From NCBI GenBank assembly GCA_947623455.1, contig OX392531.1:58198139-58262138 (forward strand): a DNA stretch of 64,000 nucleotides, given 5' to 3'. The DNA is from Mimachlamys varia (Eukaryota; Mollusca; Bivalvia; Pectinida; Pectinidae). The notes beneath the pieces are model-generated. The model did no database searches and was not told where the DNA came from. It saw only the letters and a program-made list of their open reading frames with translations. Position 1 is the stretch's first letter. Each line of letters begins with the position of its first letter. This document shows positions 11,801-21,834 of the stretch, one piece after another. Both the position numbers and the translations under genes were made by a program.

Positions 11801-14800
11801 CCAAAGGTCAGTCAGTTACTGATTATAAATGTTGTTTTTGCAAATGGTTCTATTATTAAACTGTTGAATTGTTAACTTCTTAATTGTTATTCATTTGGTC
11901 ATATTACAAAGCAGTTATTGCATTTTGTTTTCGGTGTACACGAGACTATACGGACCTGGGCAAGAGTTTGTTCACCTCGGCCTTCGGCCTCGATGAACAA
12001 ACTCTTGCACAGGTCCATATAGTCTCGTGTACACCGAAAACAAAATGCAATAATTGTATAATGGTAAATGGGAATCACATCACAGAGGGATGGTACATGG
12101 GAATCACGTCACAGAGGGATGGTACATTGGAATCACATCGCAGAGGGATAGTACATGGGAATCACATCACAGAAGGTTGGTACATTGGAATCACATCGCA
12201 GAGGGATGGTACATTGGAATCTCATTGCAGAGGGATGGTACATGGGGAATCACATCACAGAGGGATGGTACATGGGAATCACATCACAGAGGGGTGGTAC
12301 ATTGGAATCACATCACAGAGGGGTGGTACATTGGAATCACATTGCAGAGGGATGGTACATTGGAATCACATCGCAGAGGGATAGTACATGGGGAATCTTG
12401 CCATCTACTCTGTACTGTGTTGTAATGGCTGATTGGATATTCTCTCAGGCCAATGTAAAACATTACAGAGAAAATGCTGACAGGCAGCTGCTGACAGATA
12501 GTGTATGTTGTACTAAGACAAAAACTCCCACATCTTTGCTTTTTCAAAGTGCAAGCTTGAAGTATACTACTGGAAATTAAAGACTTAAAGGAAACAAAAA
12601 CAAAACTGCAAAATTAATGATGATTTTTTAACTTTTCAAACAGAGGATTGATTTTTGGAAAGTAAACTTCGAGCATAACATAGCCTACTTGGCCATTTGG
12701 AAATGTCATGTATAGAAAACGAGACTAGGGGGTTAATACTAGACCAGGAAGTGGTACTTACAGTATGGGAATCAGCAGGTAGTTCATGGAAAGAATACTG
12801 TATCTGAAAATTAGAAGTGACATTGTAGTACAAATGATAAAGTGACATTTAATACAAATGACTTCATTGATCATCATCAAAGAGGAGGAGCACTACTAAT
12901 AAACTATTCAATCAAATAGAAGTATTTCTGTGAAAAGGAAAACACTGCCCAGCATGCACTATCTACTGTAAGTAAACTATAAGGTCAAAAATAAATATGT
13001 ATGTTTCAGGTAACATGCCTGAACAAAAAATAGGGTAGGTCGGAAGGCAAATTATTATAATTATTAATTTATATTTGGTAATTGATAATATGCTTCATTT
13101 CTTTAATGCATTTCCACACATTTCAGTGGTTATTAGGTTATCAAGAATAAGGTCAGACTCCCAGGACAGGAAGGGGGTACATTTTATTGAGTTGCTGTGA
13201 TAAATTAATCTTAGTTACATGATGGTGATAAAATTGATAGGGTCGGCAGTAAAAACACACATATTTTTGCTTTTCCTTATTGTGATAATGTATTGTAATA
13301 TTCAAATCTGTATACATACTACACTGTACCCAATCTATTGTATGGTTTCAATAATTGTACAGACAAAGTAAAAAGTTAGATAATAACATCAGTAACAACA
13401 CACTAGCAGTTATAAACATTTCCTTACAGTTACTACATGTATTTCCAATTACAAACTAATTATCCATTATGGTTTTACATCAATGGTCCATCACTACTGT
13501 ACAAGTTAAGATTTACCCAGAGTTCTCTTTAAAAACCTGATGCTGGCAAAAGTAGCCTGTTATTCACCAATTTTGAACTGGCTATTTTTTGGAATTTTAT
13601 ATATATCAACATCACCGAATGTGAAAATTAAACCAGCTATTCTTTCGAAGTCAACCAATTATTGCAAAACTAAGTGAGAACACTGTTACCCCCCTAATAA
13701 CATGATGAACAAAGGTGACAGTCTGAGCTTATCCATACCTCAGGGGAGTACTGTCTGAGCTTATCCATACCTCAGGGGAGTACTGTCTGAGCTTATCCAT
13801 ACCTCAGGGGAGTACTGTCTGAGCTTATCCATACCTCAGGGGAGTACTGTCTGAGCTTATCCATACCTCAGGGGAGTACTGTCTGAGCTTATCCATACCT
13901 CAGGGGAGTACTGTCTGAGCTTATCCATACCTCAGGGGAGTACTGTAACTTACTTTGGTTCTCATGGTCTGTGCAGCAAAGTAACAGGACTCGAGTGTAT
14001 GTTGTTGTCGTAGTAACTGGTCTGATATCTGCCAGGCACACACCTGTGAACATATCAAAAATAATATGTACAATACACTTCAGAAAACCAAAACGTGTAT
14101 GCACAGTTCAAGATTGGCTAAGCAGTGAGAGCCATTTAGCAACACATGTGTGGAAAGTATGGGAAAATTGATTCTAAGCTATATGTTACATGACACATGG
14201 ACAGGGCAATCACCATAGGGTGTCCAAAACCTAGTGGCAGGGCCCTACTAATGTGTGCACTTGTATTAATATGTATGTGTTTGCTATTTGATTACTATTG
14301 GCATCAGAATATAATACTGAATGGAGAACAGTGGAAATGTAGTGTTTTGTAAACAGCAAAGTCCATGTATTGATAGGAAGACAGTTATCATAAATACATG
14401 AAGTTTCAAGAGGAAAGTATACCACATGAAAATACACCCTTTCTTTTGTTTGTTTGCTTGTTATACATGTAATCATTAGTGGATATTATTGTCACCAATT
14501 TACATTTGTGATGTCAACTTTTGTATGATCTCATTGAGTTTGTAATTGTGACTTCTCACGCTTTGTAATGTACTCCAACCAGCCTGCAACTGCACAGTGC
14601 TGATGCCTTATTTTTTATTTTTTTTGGTGAAAACATTTTATTGTGTTTTTAAGAAAGAACAAAACAAAACATAGAAATTCATCTTTCAATCAAACTTGTA
14701 TACAGTCAGTAAAACATTCTTCTTTTCACAAATCTTTTCATCACTATAACATTTATCTGTCCCTTTCATTCATGCACTAAAATTAGCTTTCTTACACAAA

Positions 14801-16466
14801 TATTAAAACAAAAACATTCTGTCTTAAACATGTTTTAGTTAATCCTATCTAACACCATATTAAAGAAGTAATCTTCAAGAATATCACCACGCTGATGCCT
14901 TATTGTTTATTACACAATGCAAGGTTGAAACCTCACCATTAACTGATAGTACGGTACCATTTGAAGAATGTAAAAGAAATAATTAATGCTAACAATTATT
15001 CATGATTCTATTAATTTGAAACCTTATTTTGATAATCACAACAAGCAGGCAGATTAGTGAAAATATTTCTGATATGACTATTGGTTGATAGTGTTGATAT
15101 AATAATCTAGATCAATTCAAATTCTGAGATGTCCATCATGCATGACCTCAAGTTCTTGAAATTAAATCACTTTTTGTCAAGCCCATGTAAATAAAGATAC
15201 AAAGTCATATGAGTTTTATAATCCTCTGCAGACTGTACATGCTTCATTGAAATTGTTACTATTGCACAGGATGAACATCATTTTCCCTATTAAACAACTA
15301 CCCGGTAATTTGACTGATATAGCAGAATATGTTAATCAAATAGAATGACCCTTTGGCCCCTTATTACGAGGACATGAATGACTGACTTAAGTAACTCCTT
15401 ATGTAATGTAGTATTCCAGGACATACATTGTACTTACAATTAAACATTAATATTTTTTGTAAATTTTATGATAAGTTCATAAAGTTTTATGCTGATTCCA
15501 ATGGAGGTTGAACTTACAAGATCTCATTTTCTAGAAAAAAATACATAACTTTTCAAGTGCATACATATAGCTATTTGTGCTTCATGAAAGGCATGGAATT
15601 TTAGTTACCATCAATCTTTATTTCCCCCATACGGATACAGAGATAGTTTTACATGAAAATTGATAAAATTGTTCAAATTTAATGACCAGGCTTCGAATTT
15701 AACATTTTATGTCACTTGCTAAAATCAGCAAGTGCCCTAAATTTTTACTTGTTAACTTCTGACTTGCTATTAAATCTCAATATTCAAATAATGTGTTTTT
15801 TATGAAAAAAAAAGATTTATCTTGTGTATTTCTTCGCCTCATGCATTATGAAAATTTTGTATTACGAACAACATTAGTTTGATTAAGTAGTTCTGTAATT
15901 GTAAGTTTACATCTGATGCAGCCACTTGCTGAAAAAGGAAATACATGCATGTTATTTTACTTGCTATTCCAGATATATCTATACTTGCAAATAACAAGCA
16001 GTATGGTGTTAAATTAGAGGCCTGATGATTTAAGAAACTGAATGCACGCTGCGTTTTCACATTCCGAATTAATAGTTCATATGGTACGCGTGGGCTGCTT
16101 GTCTGAGGAAAAGTGCACTTTTCAGGAAAAACTATTGTCTACTGGAGGGACAGTCTAATTGGAATTTGGAGTCGACTGGAACCAGGAATAGTGGTTTAGA
16201 ACACACCTATTTCATATTCCTATCGACGTTGGACAGTAAGACATAGCAATAATCAAAATGACCGGCATTCAAGCTATACGTTGATGAACAATCTACTCCA
16301 GCGTGGAGAAAAGTCTAAGATTTCCTCGTGATCAACGAAACAAACCTACCGATCGTTGAAGTTCCCCCAGCCATACCGATGCCTGTTCCTTTCCAGCTTT
16401 GTCTGGATTGTTGTAAAGAGCTTGCAAAGCTTGTAAGACTGTTTCAATAGGGGGCTCACTTTCCAT
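8812..16466 (-). CDS. TNPO3: Transportin-3 (TNPO3), 5' part, six exons; gene continues past the left edge
   Basis: Transportin-3 is an importin-beta family nuclear import receptor that carries phosphorylated SR splicing factors into the nucleus and releases them on binding RanGTP. Six exons, read on the minus strand, join in frame: 16466-16350, 14043-13954, 12803-12762, 10689-10618, 10274-10201 and 8875-8812. Together they encode about 153 residues of an expected 920 or so. Diagnostic stretches are [11 protein letters not shown] (exon 1), [10 protein letters not shown] (exon 2), [10 protein letters not shown] (exon 3), IIVTQ (exon 4), [12 protein letters not shown] (exon 5) and [14 protein letters not shown] (exon 6). 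They match the N-terminal HEAT repeats of animal TNPO3 in order and spacing. All donors are GTAAGT, GTAGGT or GTAGGA and all acceptors are AG. The ATG has A at -3 and G at +4. The family match is from recall of the animal protein, not a search. Confidence 0.93.
8876..9410. other. TNPO3 intron 5, unique part
   Basis: This is intronic DNA between exons 6 and 5. It holds no coding similarity, no array and no recognisable transposon. A 70-codon ORF at 8938-9150 (minus) shows no family resemblance and is judged random. Confidence 0.6.
9411..9973. mobile_element. Foldback element with long palindrome, same family as the 11.4-12.06 kb insert
   Basis: The right part (9794-9961) is a near-perfect palindrome with arms of about 75 bp and apex CTCGGCCTTCAGCCTCG. 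It ends in ATAATTGTATAAT. The left part has two direct copies of CTATTGCACGGTCACGTGC (9435-9480). The apex motif and the terminal ATAATTGTATAAT are shared with the insert at 11392-12060, which indicates one transposon family. The left boundary is uncertain. Confidence 0.6.
10201..10274 (-). CDS. TNPO3: TNPO3 exon 5
   Basis: Twenty-four codons plus 2 nt run from [12 protein letters not shown] to LELVQ, with donor GTAGGA. The acceptor and first 24 nt of this exon are duplicated perfectly 58 bp upstream on the coding strand. Confidence 0.92.
10251..10366 (-). repeat. Perfect 58-bp tandem duplication across the TNPO3 exon 5 acceptor
   Basis: Copies at 10251-10308 and 10309-10366 are identical. 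Each holds 24 nt of exon 5, the AG acceptor with its upstream tract, and about 30 nt of intron. The copy at 10309-10366 is a decoy acceptor upstream of the true one in transcription. Using it would add 58 nt and shift the frame. Confidence 0.95.
10550..10632 (-). repeat. 56-bp duplication across the TNPO3 exon 4 donor
   Basis: The end of exon 4 and its donor (ACACAG|GTAAGT) recur 56 bp downstream at 10556-10574 with the same donor hexamer. The similarity also covers flanking intron (gacctc to acttac). The two copies have diverged, so this duplication is older than the one at exon 5. Confidence 0.75.
10618..10689 (-). CDS. TNPO3: TNPO3 exon 4
   Basis: Twenty-four codons run from [11 protein letters not shown] to QAIIVTQ, phase 0 at both ends. 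The donor GTAAGT at 10617-10612 has a second copy, with the end of the exon, 56 bp downstream at 10561-10556. Confidence 0.92.
10851..11391. repeat. 29-bp array, left block, in TNPO3 intron 3
   Basis: About 18 units of a 29-bp repeat with core CACAGAGGGATGGTACATGG. Variants include gtaaatggg, gtaaatatg and a two-base-longer gagatgg form. The repeat opens reading frames of up to 102 codons that are only repeat translation. Confidence 0.95.
11392..12060. mobile_element. Crypton-like insert (669 bp) splitting the 29-bp array
   Basis: The insert interrupts one 29-bp unit: cagaggg on the left resumes as atggtaaatggg on the right. It contains a hairpin with perfect 22-bp arms (11469-11490 and 11534-11555), a short coding segment at 11662, and a large palindrome (11915-12053) with arms of about 60 bp and apex CTCGGCCTTCGGCCTCG. 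It ends GCAATAATTGTATA. No terminal inverted repeats or clear target duplication are seen. It looks like an internally deleted element related to the one at 9411-9973. Confidence 0.65.
11662..11859 (+). pseudogene. N-terminal fragment resembling KIAA1958/Crypton-type protein
   Basis: The 65-codon reading frame begins [20 protein letters not shown] and continues with [20 protein letters not shown] and [10 protein letters not shown]. The pattern of an acidic helix, then KNTRK, then LFRQYL resembles the start of the tyrosine-recombinase-derived proteins called KIAA1958-like or Crypton-like in invertebrates. The similarity fades after GAKGQ, where GTCAGT could be a splice donor, so this may be only a first exon. 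No recombinase catalytic residues are present. Recognition is by recall and moderate. Confidence 0.45.
12061..12398. repeat. 29-bp array, right block
   Basis: About 11 units of the same 29-bp repeat continue after the insert, with variants tacattgg, catcgcag and ggggtgg. Overlapping frames of up to 166 codons here are repeat translation. Confidence 0.93.
12399..12761. other. TNPO3 intron 3, unique part
   Basis: This is intronic sequence between the 29-bp array and exon 3. I see no repeat, no RNA gene and no coding similarity. Confidence 0.6.
12762..12803 (-). CDS. TNPO3: TNPO3 exon 3, 42-nt microexon
   Basis: Fourteen codons read [14 protein letters not shown], with acceptor TTTTCAG and donor GTAAGT. 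The residues match the conserved IQTSFYELP.DSH segment of animal TNPO3. Both ends are phase 0, so skipping it would keep the frame. Confidence 0.92.
12804..13720. other. TNPO3 intron 2, unique part
   Basis: AT-rich intronic DNA between exon 3 and the 32-bp array. No family is recognised. Confidence 0.6.
13721..13947. repeat. 32-bp array, seven copies, abutting the TNPO3 exon 2 donor
   Basis: Seven nearly identical units with core CCATACCTCAGGGGAGTACT followed by gtctgagctt. The rightmost unit ends in gtactgta, within a few bases of the exon 2 donor at 13948-13953. The unit contains no exon 2 sequence, so it abuts the donor without copying it. Confidence 0.95.
13954..14043 (-). CDS. TNPO3: TNPO3 exon 2
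   Basis: Thirty codons run from [11 protein letters not shown] to [10 protein letters not shown], in phase 0 at both ends. The acceptor is TTCACAG and the donor GTAAGT. A seven-unit 32-bp array begins within about 7 nt of this donor. Confidence 0.93.
14044..14598. other. TNPO3 intron 1, left part
   Basis: Intronic DNA with no recognisable repeat or coding similarity. ORFs at 13971-14171 and 14231-14476 are shadows. Confidence 0.55.
14599..14904 (-). mobile_element. Retroposed 3'-UTR-like insert with 14-bp target duplication
   Basis: The insert (14613-14890) is flanked by identical 14-bp direct repeats GCTGATGCCTTATT (14599-14612 and 14891-14904). On the minus strand it ends in an AATAAA signal, then about 15 nt, then an A-rich tail (AAAAAAAATAAAAAATAA) at the left boundary. 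These are the marks of LINE-mediated reverse transcription of a polyadenylated RNA. The body has no coding potential that I recognise, so it may be a truncated 3' UTR, a SINE or a LINE end. Confidence 0.75.
14905..16349. other. TNPO3 intron 1, right part
   Basis: About 1.4 kb of AT-rich intron up to exon 1. Repeated short words around 15710-16010 (cttgct, aacaag) may be an old repeat. Nothing codes. Confidence 0.5.
16350..16466 (-). CDS. TNPO3: TNPO3 exon 1 (start codon exon)
   Basis: This exon has 39 codons, beginning [20 protein letters not shown] and ending LGELQRS, with a GTAGGT donor in phase 0. The conserved ALQALY..PD..GKEQAS.WLGELQ pattern is the start of the importin N-terminal region. 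Confidence 0.93.
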
Positions 16467-16570
16467 CTTTTGTTATTTGTAAATAACTCTAATGCGGATC
16501 TCAATCAGTCAGCTTCGCCAGCCGGGTTTTTACCGGAAGTGGTGTCTGAAGGTTCGTCTGTTGTCCGCAG
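16467..16570 (-). promoter_or_regulatory. TNPO3 5' UTR/proximal promoter with ETS-type site
   Basis: The 100 bp upstream of the TNPO3 ATG contain ACCGGAAGTG (16532-16541 on the plus strand), a strong match to the ETS/GABP motif common in housekeeping promoters. It lies about 66 bp from the start codon, so it may fall in the 5' UTR or at the transcription start. No TATA box is obvious. Function is inferred from motif and position only. Confidence 0.5.
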
Positions 16571-16832
16571 TGAATATTTAAGTTTTACTTTAAATTAGTT
16601 AGGCCTAACGTATATTGAGTCATTCAAGTCAGTCTTTCAAATTAATTTAAAAATAACTTCTATTTACTTTTTGTGTGTGTTTTTTTTATATTCCCGTTAG
16701 GAAACACATTTTTGGCGAAACAAAATTTAGTAGGTGCATTCGATTACAACACCTCATCATACAAAAGATATACGCTGTTTGGTGTCTTACCTATAGGCCT
16801 ATAGGGCATCGCAAAGACACTACACATATATA

Positions 16833-16930
16833 GTCCAGTCATTTCATGGCAAACAATAGCGTTAAGGTCAAACTTATTGCAAAAGAATTAATTTATGTTT
16901 TTATACAAAGTTGAATATCTATATTTCTGC
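16833..16930 (+). mobile_element. Solo terminal segment of the TAGTCCAG transposon family
   Basis: TAGTCCAGTCATTTCATGG and then ggtcaaacttattgcaaaagaatt match the left terminus of the 1.86-kb transposon at 36199. The opposite terminus was not found nearby, so this may be a decayed or truncated copy. Confidence 0.5.
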
Positions 16931-17394
16931 ATTCTAAATGTCCCAGAAGATCATTGAGGTGGAACATTGGAATTTGAAAAAAAAAACAGTGTAAAATTTT
17001 TACCCATGCTGGTTGACCTAGATTCTACATTGTAAAGAATGATGGGGGTAAAATGGGGGTAGGGGTATCAAAAACACGACTTAATATAGTAAAAGAAATA
17101 TATGTCAACGAATCATATATATTATGAGAGATGAAATGTCAAACTTTTATTCAAAATCAGTTTCAAAACTTTGTTGACAATGTATGATGTTATTGTGACG
17201 TCATAATTATCTCCCTTGAGAGAAAAATAAGTATTTTTTTCGATTTTTGATTGAACTCTTTATAAAAAAAATAACAAAAAAAAAAAGTTATCAATTTAAG
17301 GATTTCTAAAATTGGCATATAATCCAGACTTAATTTCTATAAATAAAAATTAGCTAAGTCAGATCACGATATCAATTTAAGTCGGATTTATTTC

Positions 17395-18260
17395 ATCTGA
17401 CATACCAACTACACCATTGAAAAGACATCTAAATTAATTTAGCCTAAAAGATCACCCATATATAGAAACAATATGTGTGTGGCAGTCATGCTGTGTATAG
17501 TATGGTTATTAAAGAAAAGAGGGGAATGAGGATTAGAAAGCGTAGAGTAAAAGTTAATGCTACTGTTTTAGTTGGATTTAAAATAATTTGACATTCATCG
17601 ATCAGCCCAAGCAGGGATTCATGAAATATCATCATTTAGTATATCAGAACATCATCATTATCTGCAATAACATATAAAGAAGTATCAACTGCAAACAAAT
17701 AAATATAAGAAGTTACATCAGCTGTTATATCAATAAATGATAGAAATAAAAAGGCCCAAAGAACAGATCCTTGAGGAACTCTTGCAGATATGGATCAGGT
17801 ATTTGATTGGTATCCATCATGTAGTATATCAGAACATCATCACTATCTGCAATAACATATAAAGAAGTATCAACTGCAAAGAAATTAATATAAGAAGTGT
17901 TACATCAGCTGTTATATCAATAAATGATAGAAATAAAAAGGGCCAAAGAACAGATCCTTGAGGAACTCTTGCAGATATGGATCAAGTATTTGATTGGTAT
18001 CCATCATTTAGTATATCAGAACATCATCACTATCTGCAATAACATATAAAGAAGTATCAACTGCAAAGAAATGAATATAAGAAGTGTTACATCAGCTGTT
18101 ATATCAATAAATGATAGAAATAAAAAGGGCCAAAGAACAGATCCTTGAGGAATTCTTGTAGATATGGATCAAGTATTTGATTGGTATCCATCATTTAGTA
18201 TATCAGAACATCATCACTATCTGCAATAACATATAAAGAAGTACCCAACCCTGTCAATAT
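17395..18260 (-). pseudogene. LINE reverse-transcriptase remnant with a 187-bp tandem triplication (copy A)
   Basis: On the minus strand the sequence resembles the RT core (GVPQGSVLG-like, then the segment leading to F-DD). The stretch from tatcagaacatc to ttggtatccatc is present three times plus a partial fourth (anchors at 17641, 17826, 18013, 18200; spacing about 187 bp). It is a diverged copy of the segment at 19300-19689 plus 21599-21740, and is non-functional. Confidence 0.65.
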
Positions 18261-18535
18261 GCTTTATATAATTCGATTAAGGAAATTTTATTTTTCAAGT
18301 AATGAAATTTAATGATTACTTTTCATTTATTGAATCTAAAATATAATATCTAATGATCATTTTCTATTACTTAAAGCTGTAATACATGAGAATATTTTGT
18401 TAATTTCATTTAATACTGGCTAAGTATCATATCTACAAATTAAATGATTTTGACATTCTTAGTCGAAACATACTATAACTTAAACTTCAAAGGATTTACT
18501 ATATAAACACCTTTCTTTCAAGTTACCAGTTTCGA

Positions 18536-18768
18536 CTTAGATTAGTTACCATGAGTTGATTTACCTGTGTAATTAACCTGTACAACATTTCTGCTAAAGA
18601 CTATAACTCAATATCATCACAACGGGGACTTCCCCGAACACCAACTCTGCTTATAAAAACATGTTTATTTAGGTGGTCAGTTGTGATGATAGTGAGTTAT
18701 AGTCTATAGCAGAAATGTTGTACAGGTAAATTACACATGCAGGTAAATCAACCTCTGGTAACTAATCA
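18536..18768. mobile_element. Foldback palindrome with arms of about 85 bp
   Basis: The left arm (from gattagttacc, through acctgtacaacatttctgc) is the reverse complement of the right arm (gcagaaatgttgtacaggt to ggtaactaatc). The loop is about 50 bp and includes ccccgaacaccaactctgc. Related loop sequence occurs at 22230-22325. This is consistent with a MITE, without a coding region. Confidence 0.7.
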
Positions 18769-19299
18769 GATACTCAATAACTAATGATATTTGCAAACAA
18801 ATAACTGATAAATAGGTACTGCATAAAACAGTTGCACATTAAGGAAAATAAGCATATGTTACACCTTCATTTAGCTATTTGTAAATTATCATATATTGAT
18901 TGATATGTATATAAGTTTCAGATTTGTGTAAATTATTGTCATTATATTGATTTATACCTTCTTTCAGATCATATGAATATTGTCATATATTAGTCTAACT
19001 TGTACCTTCTTTCAGGTTTGTGTAAAATGTCATATATTTAATTTCAAAATATTTTATTGTTTATACAAGACATATAAACAAGTACTACAAAGAAATAGTA
19101 TACAAATGTATCAATAAAATGATTAGAAAGCAGGTTTAGGCTGAGCCTATACAAGTCTTTTCAAACAAAGATAACCAGTATTCTTTATATATATATTTAC
19201 ACTGACAAATCAATAGTTTTTAGAACTACCTTTAGTTATTAAAATATGAATTACTTATACATCTTGAATCGTGTAGTGCTTTATTGAATTTCTTTCATT
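18769..19299. other. AT-rich intergenic DNA
   Basis: No gene or structured repeat is recognised. Short phrases such as 'ttctttcag' recur. Confidence 0.5.
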
Positions 19300-19689
19300 T
19301 GACATACCAACTATACCATTCAAAAATATCTAAATAACTTAGCCTAAAAGATTACCATATATAGAAACAATATGGTCATGCTGCGTTATAGAATGGTTAT
19401 TAACGAAAAGAGTAGGATGTGGATTTGAAAGCTTAGAGTAAAAGTAAATGCTACTGTTTTAGTTGGATTTAAAATGATTTGCCATTCATTGATTAGCCCA
19501 ACAGGGATTGATTAAAGATCATCATTTAGTATATCAGCATGTGTATTAAGGGCTTCACCACTATCTACAATAACATATAGAGAAGTATCAACTGCAAACA
19601 AGGTTGCGTCAGCTGTTATATCAATACATGATAGAAATAAAAAGGTCCAAAGAACAGATCCTTGAGGAACTCCTGCAGACATAGATTAA
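19300..19689 (-). pseudogene. LINE reverse-transcriptase remnant (copy B, part 1)
   Basis: Read on the minus strand, 19690 down to 19500 gives AGVPQGSVL and then, after a few changes, FAVDTSLYVIVDSGEALNTH. This is the RT motif GVPQGSVLGP followed by the position of the catalytic FADD, here changed. It is interrupted by the TTAA-flanked transposon at 19690, beyond which the same segment resumes. Confidence 0.7.
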
Positions 19690-21594
19690 AGGGGCATCCC
19701 GCGAAAGTAAGCTTTTTTTCATATTTTTTTTTTTCAAAATATTACATACACATATCCAGTGGGTATTCTTATGGACTACAACGATCAGATTTTGCTGATA
19801 TATATTCATAAAATAAATCATTTCAAAATAACTAGTGGAATTCTAAAACGTCTAGCCAGACATTCTGATTTGGGATTTCCACCTACCAACGCATGCGCAA
19901 CCTAGCGCCGTTTCCATTGTAAACACTCTATATTGTATTACCGCTACACCTCTATAAGGCCTAACTATACTAAGCGAAAAGTTGCCGAATGGTCAAAATA
20001 TGACGCAAGACTGCGTTACGGAATCACATTGAAAGATGGGAAGTATTCAAAGGAGAAACTACCTGCTCTATTGTGTGTATGTTACATATTTCTTCTTAGT
20101 AACGGTAACATGCACAAATAAAGCTTTGATTTGGTTTTGAGACTACCCAAGGGGAAACTGTTTCAGTCTTCTGTTGCATAAAATGCGTGTGTAATATTAC
20201 ACTTAAAAGTGGGTTTTTATAATATTCCCTTTATAAGATCTTATGTTCCAGTAAAACAGTATGAGCTAATTATATTGCTGGATAGAAAGACATTTTCAAA
20301 TACAATATATACCATAGCAGAAAAAGTCGTTTGATTACGTTGTAAAACGGGACGTGCGACCGATGTACATACGGCTTCAATTTGGACAAAAGGAATGAAA
20401 AAAAATATGTTTTCACGCGTAAAATAAAGTGATATTCATACTTAATCTATAAATTAGTGAAGGTACAAATATCATTGGGTTACGACCCCGGTATTGAATT
20501 TGATACGAAAATATATACATAACGCGGATTTAAAAAAAACCCACCAAAACAACAAAGTTATACAACATATACCTATAACTATATTCCATTCCTGCAGGTT
20601 TTTTTTAAAGGCACCGTCCCTTTACAAGACGACAAAAAAGATGTAAAAAGAAAGCGGAATTATCATAACATATTCATAACGGGTAGTTATAATTAAGTAT
20701 TTCCAAAGTTCCAAATCTGATATACACGTAGTCATGCTAAGAGTCAACTTCGCAAGCCAAGGGTGTACAATACGCTTCTCTCCTTTTCACACACAACTTC
20801 GCAAGCCAAGGGTAGCGTATTGTACACCATTGGCTTGCGAAGTTGGCTAAGAGTATGGTGCGTTATATGAGTGTATGGACTTAAATGTTCGCATTCCGTG
20901 ATACGTGTTAACGTGTGAAGACGCTGAACGTTCGATAGATTTTAAATGAATATGAATGTACATTGTATATATATAGTCTGAAAAAAAATCCTCAATACAT
21001 TGAGTTGTAAAAAAAATCGCAAACATTTCATGTCATTTTATTTTCGTACTTTTCAATGCATGCTACATACATTTTATGAAATCATCTGAAAAGTTGGGTT
21101 CGTAAATATTACCTTTTACATAAATTAAGGTTTGTACCATGGCCGTATTCCGTACCCATGTGTACCGGCCTCGGTCAGGTAAATATAATATAGATAATTA
21201 CTGGTGTCGATATATGGTACCGATATGCCGACAATTATTCTTCATTTGAATATCGGTATGTGTGCAATTGATGTCTATTTTTAATGTGAATGTGATTCAA
21301 TAAGTTTATACACGGACTTTGTCTCTGTTTCATCAGCCGTATACATGTACATTACGCGTCCCCTCCCGTATGGCCCCTTCCGTCAAACCGATCAGGGAAA
21401 TTGCGGCACACCTGTCACACTGCGTCATCCCCGCTATTTTTATCTGGGCTTTCCCGAGGAATGCGATTTTGCAAGTGGTCATTATAGACATTTTGAGTGG
21501 ACTTTGAATATGGGAATAACAGGAAAGTATAATTAGTAGTGCAGACGCCATGTATATTCAAGAACAGGCATTTAGGCTTTCGCGGGATGCCCCT
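19690..21594. mobile_element. DNA transposon, 1.9 kb, TTAA target duplication, 18-bp TIRs
   Basis: The ends are AGGGGCATCCCGCGAAAG and its exact reverse complement. The element is flanked by TTAA on both sides (19686-19689, 21595-21598), and the LINE remnant is continuous across the site once it is removed. TTAA duplications are typical of piggyBac and Kolobok superfamilies, so one of these is likely. No transposase is recognisable; ORFs are under 75 codons, so the element appears non-autonomous. An internal palindrome lies at about 20702-20856. Confidence 0.8.
20702..20856. repeat. Palindrome with nested direct repeat inside the TTAA element
   Basis: CAACTTCGCAAGCCAAGGGT occurs twice directly (about 20740 and 20795) and once inverted (about 20825-20850). 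The outer copies form arms of about 35 bp with gtgtacaatacgc / gcgtattgtacac. Confidence 0.75.
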
Positions 21595-21598
21595 TTAA

Positions 21599-21740
21599 GT
21601 ATTTGATTGGTATCCATCAATTATTTCCCTTTGGTTTTCCGGCAGATCACTCGAATAATATTCCTTTTAAAATCATTATTGTAGAGTTGATACAAAAAAC
21701 CTACATGTCAAACCCTGTCAAATGCCTTGTTTATATCACA
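21599..21740 (-). pseudogene. LINE reverse-transcriptase remnant (copy B, part 2)
   Basis: This continues the RT remnant after the TTAA element. It shares taagtatttgattggtatcc with copy A. On the minus strand it reads toward the conserved region upstream of GVPQGS, with stops. Confidence 0.55.
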
Positions 21741-21834
21741 GAATATATATTAGTTAAACTTGTACAGATTTGTGTTTAATTTGTGTGACATCAGTTTAAT
21801 ATTATCTGTTATTAAGTATAGTTGAATTTTTACT

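Noticed and set aside
11099..12580. ORFs of 102-166 codons with [14 protein letters not shown] repeats
   Set aside because: These translate the 29-bp array, in overlapping frames that jump across the inserted element.
21319..21551. Three overlapping 62-72-codon ORFs on both strands
   Set aside because: They lie inside the TTAA element, overlap on both strands and match no transposase motif.
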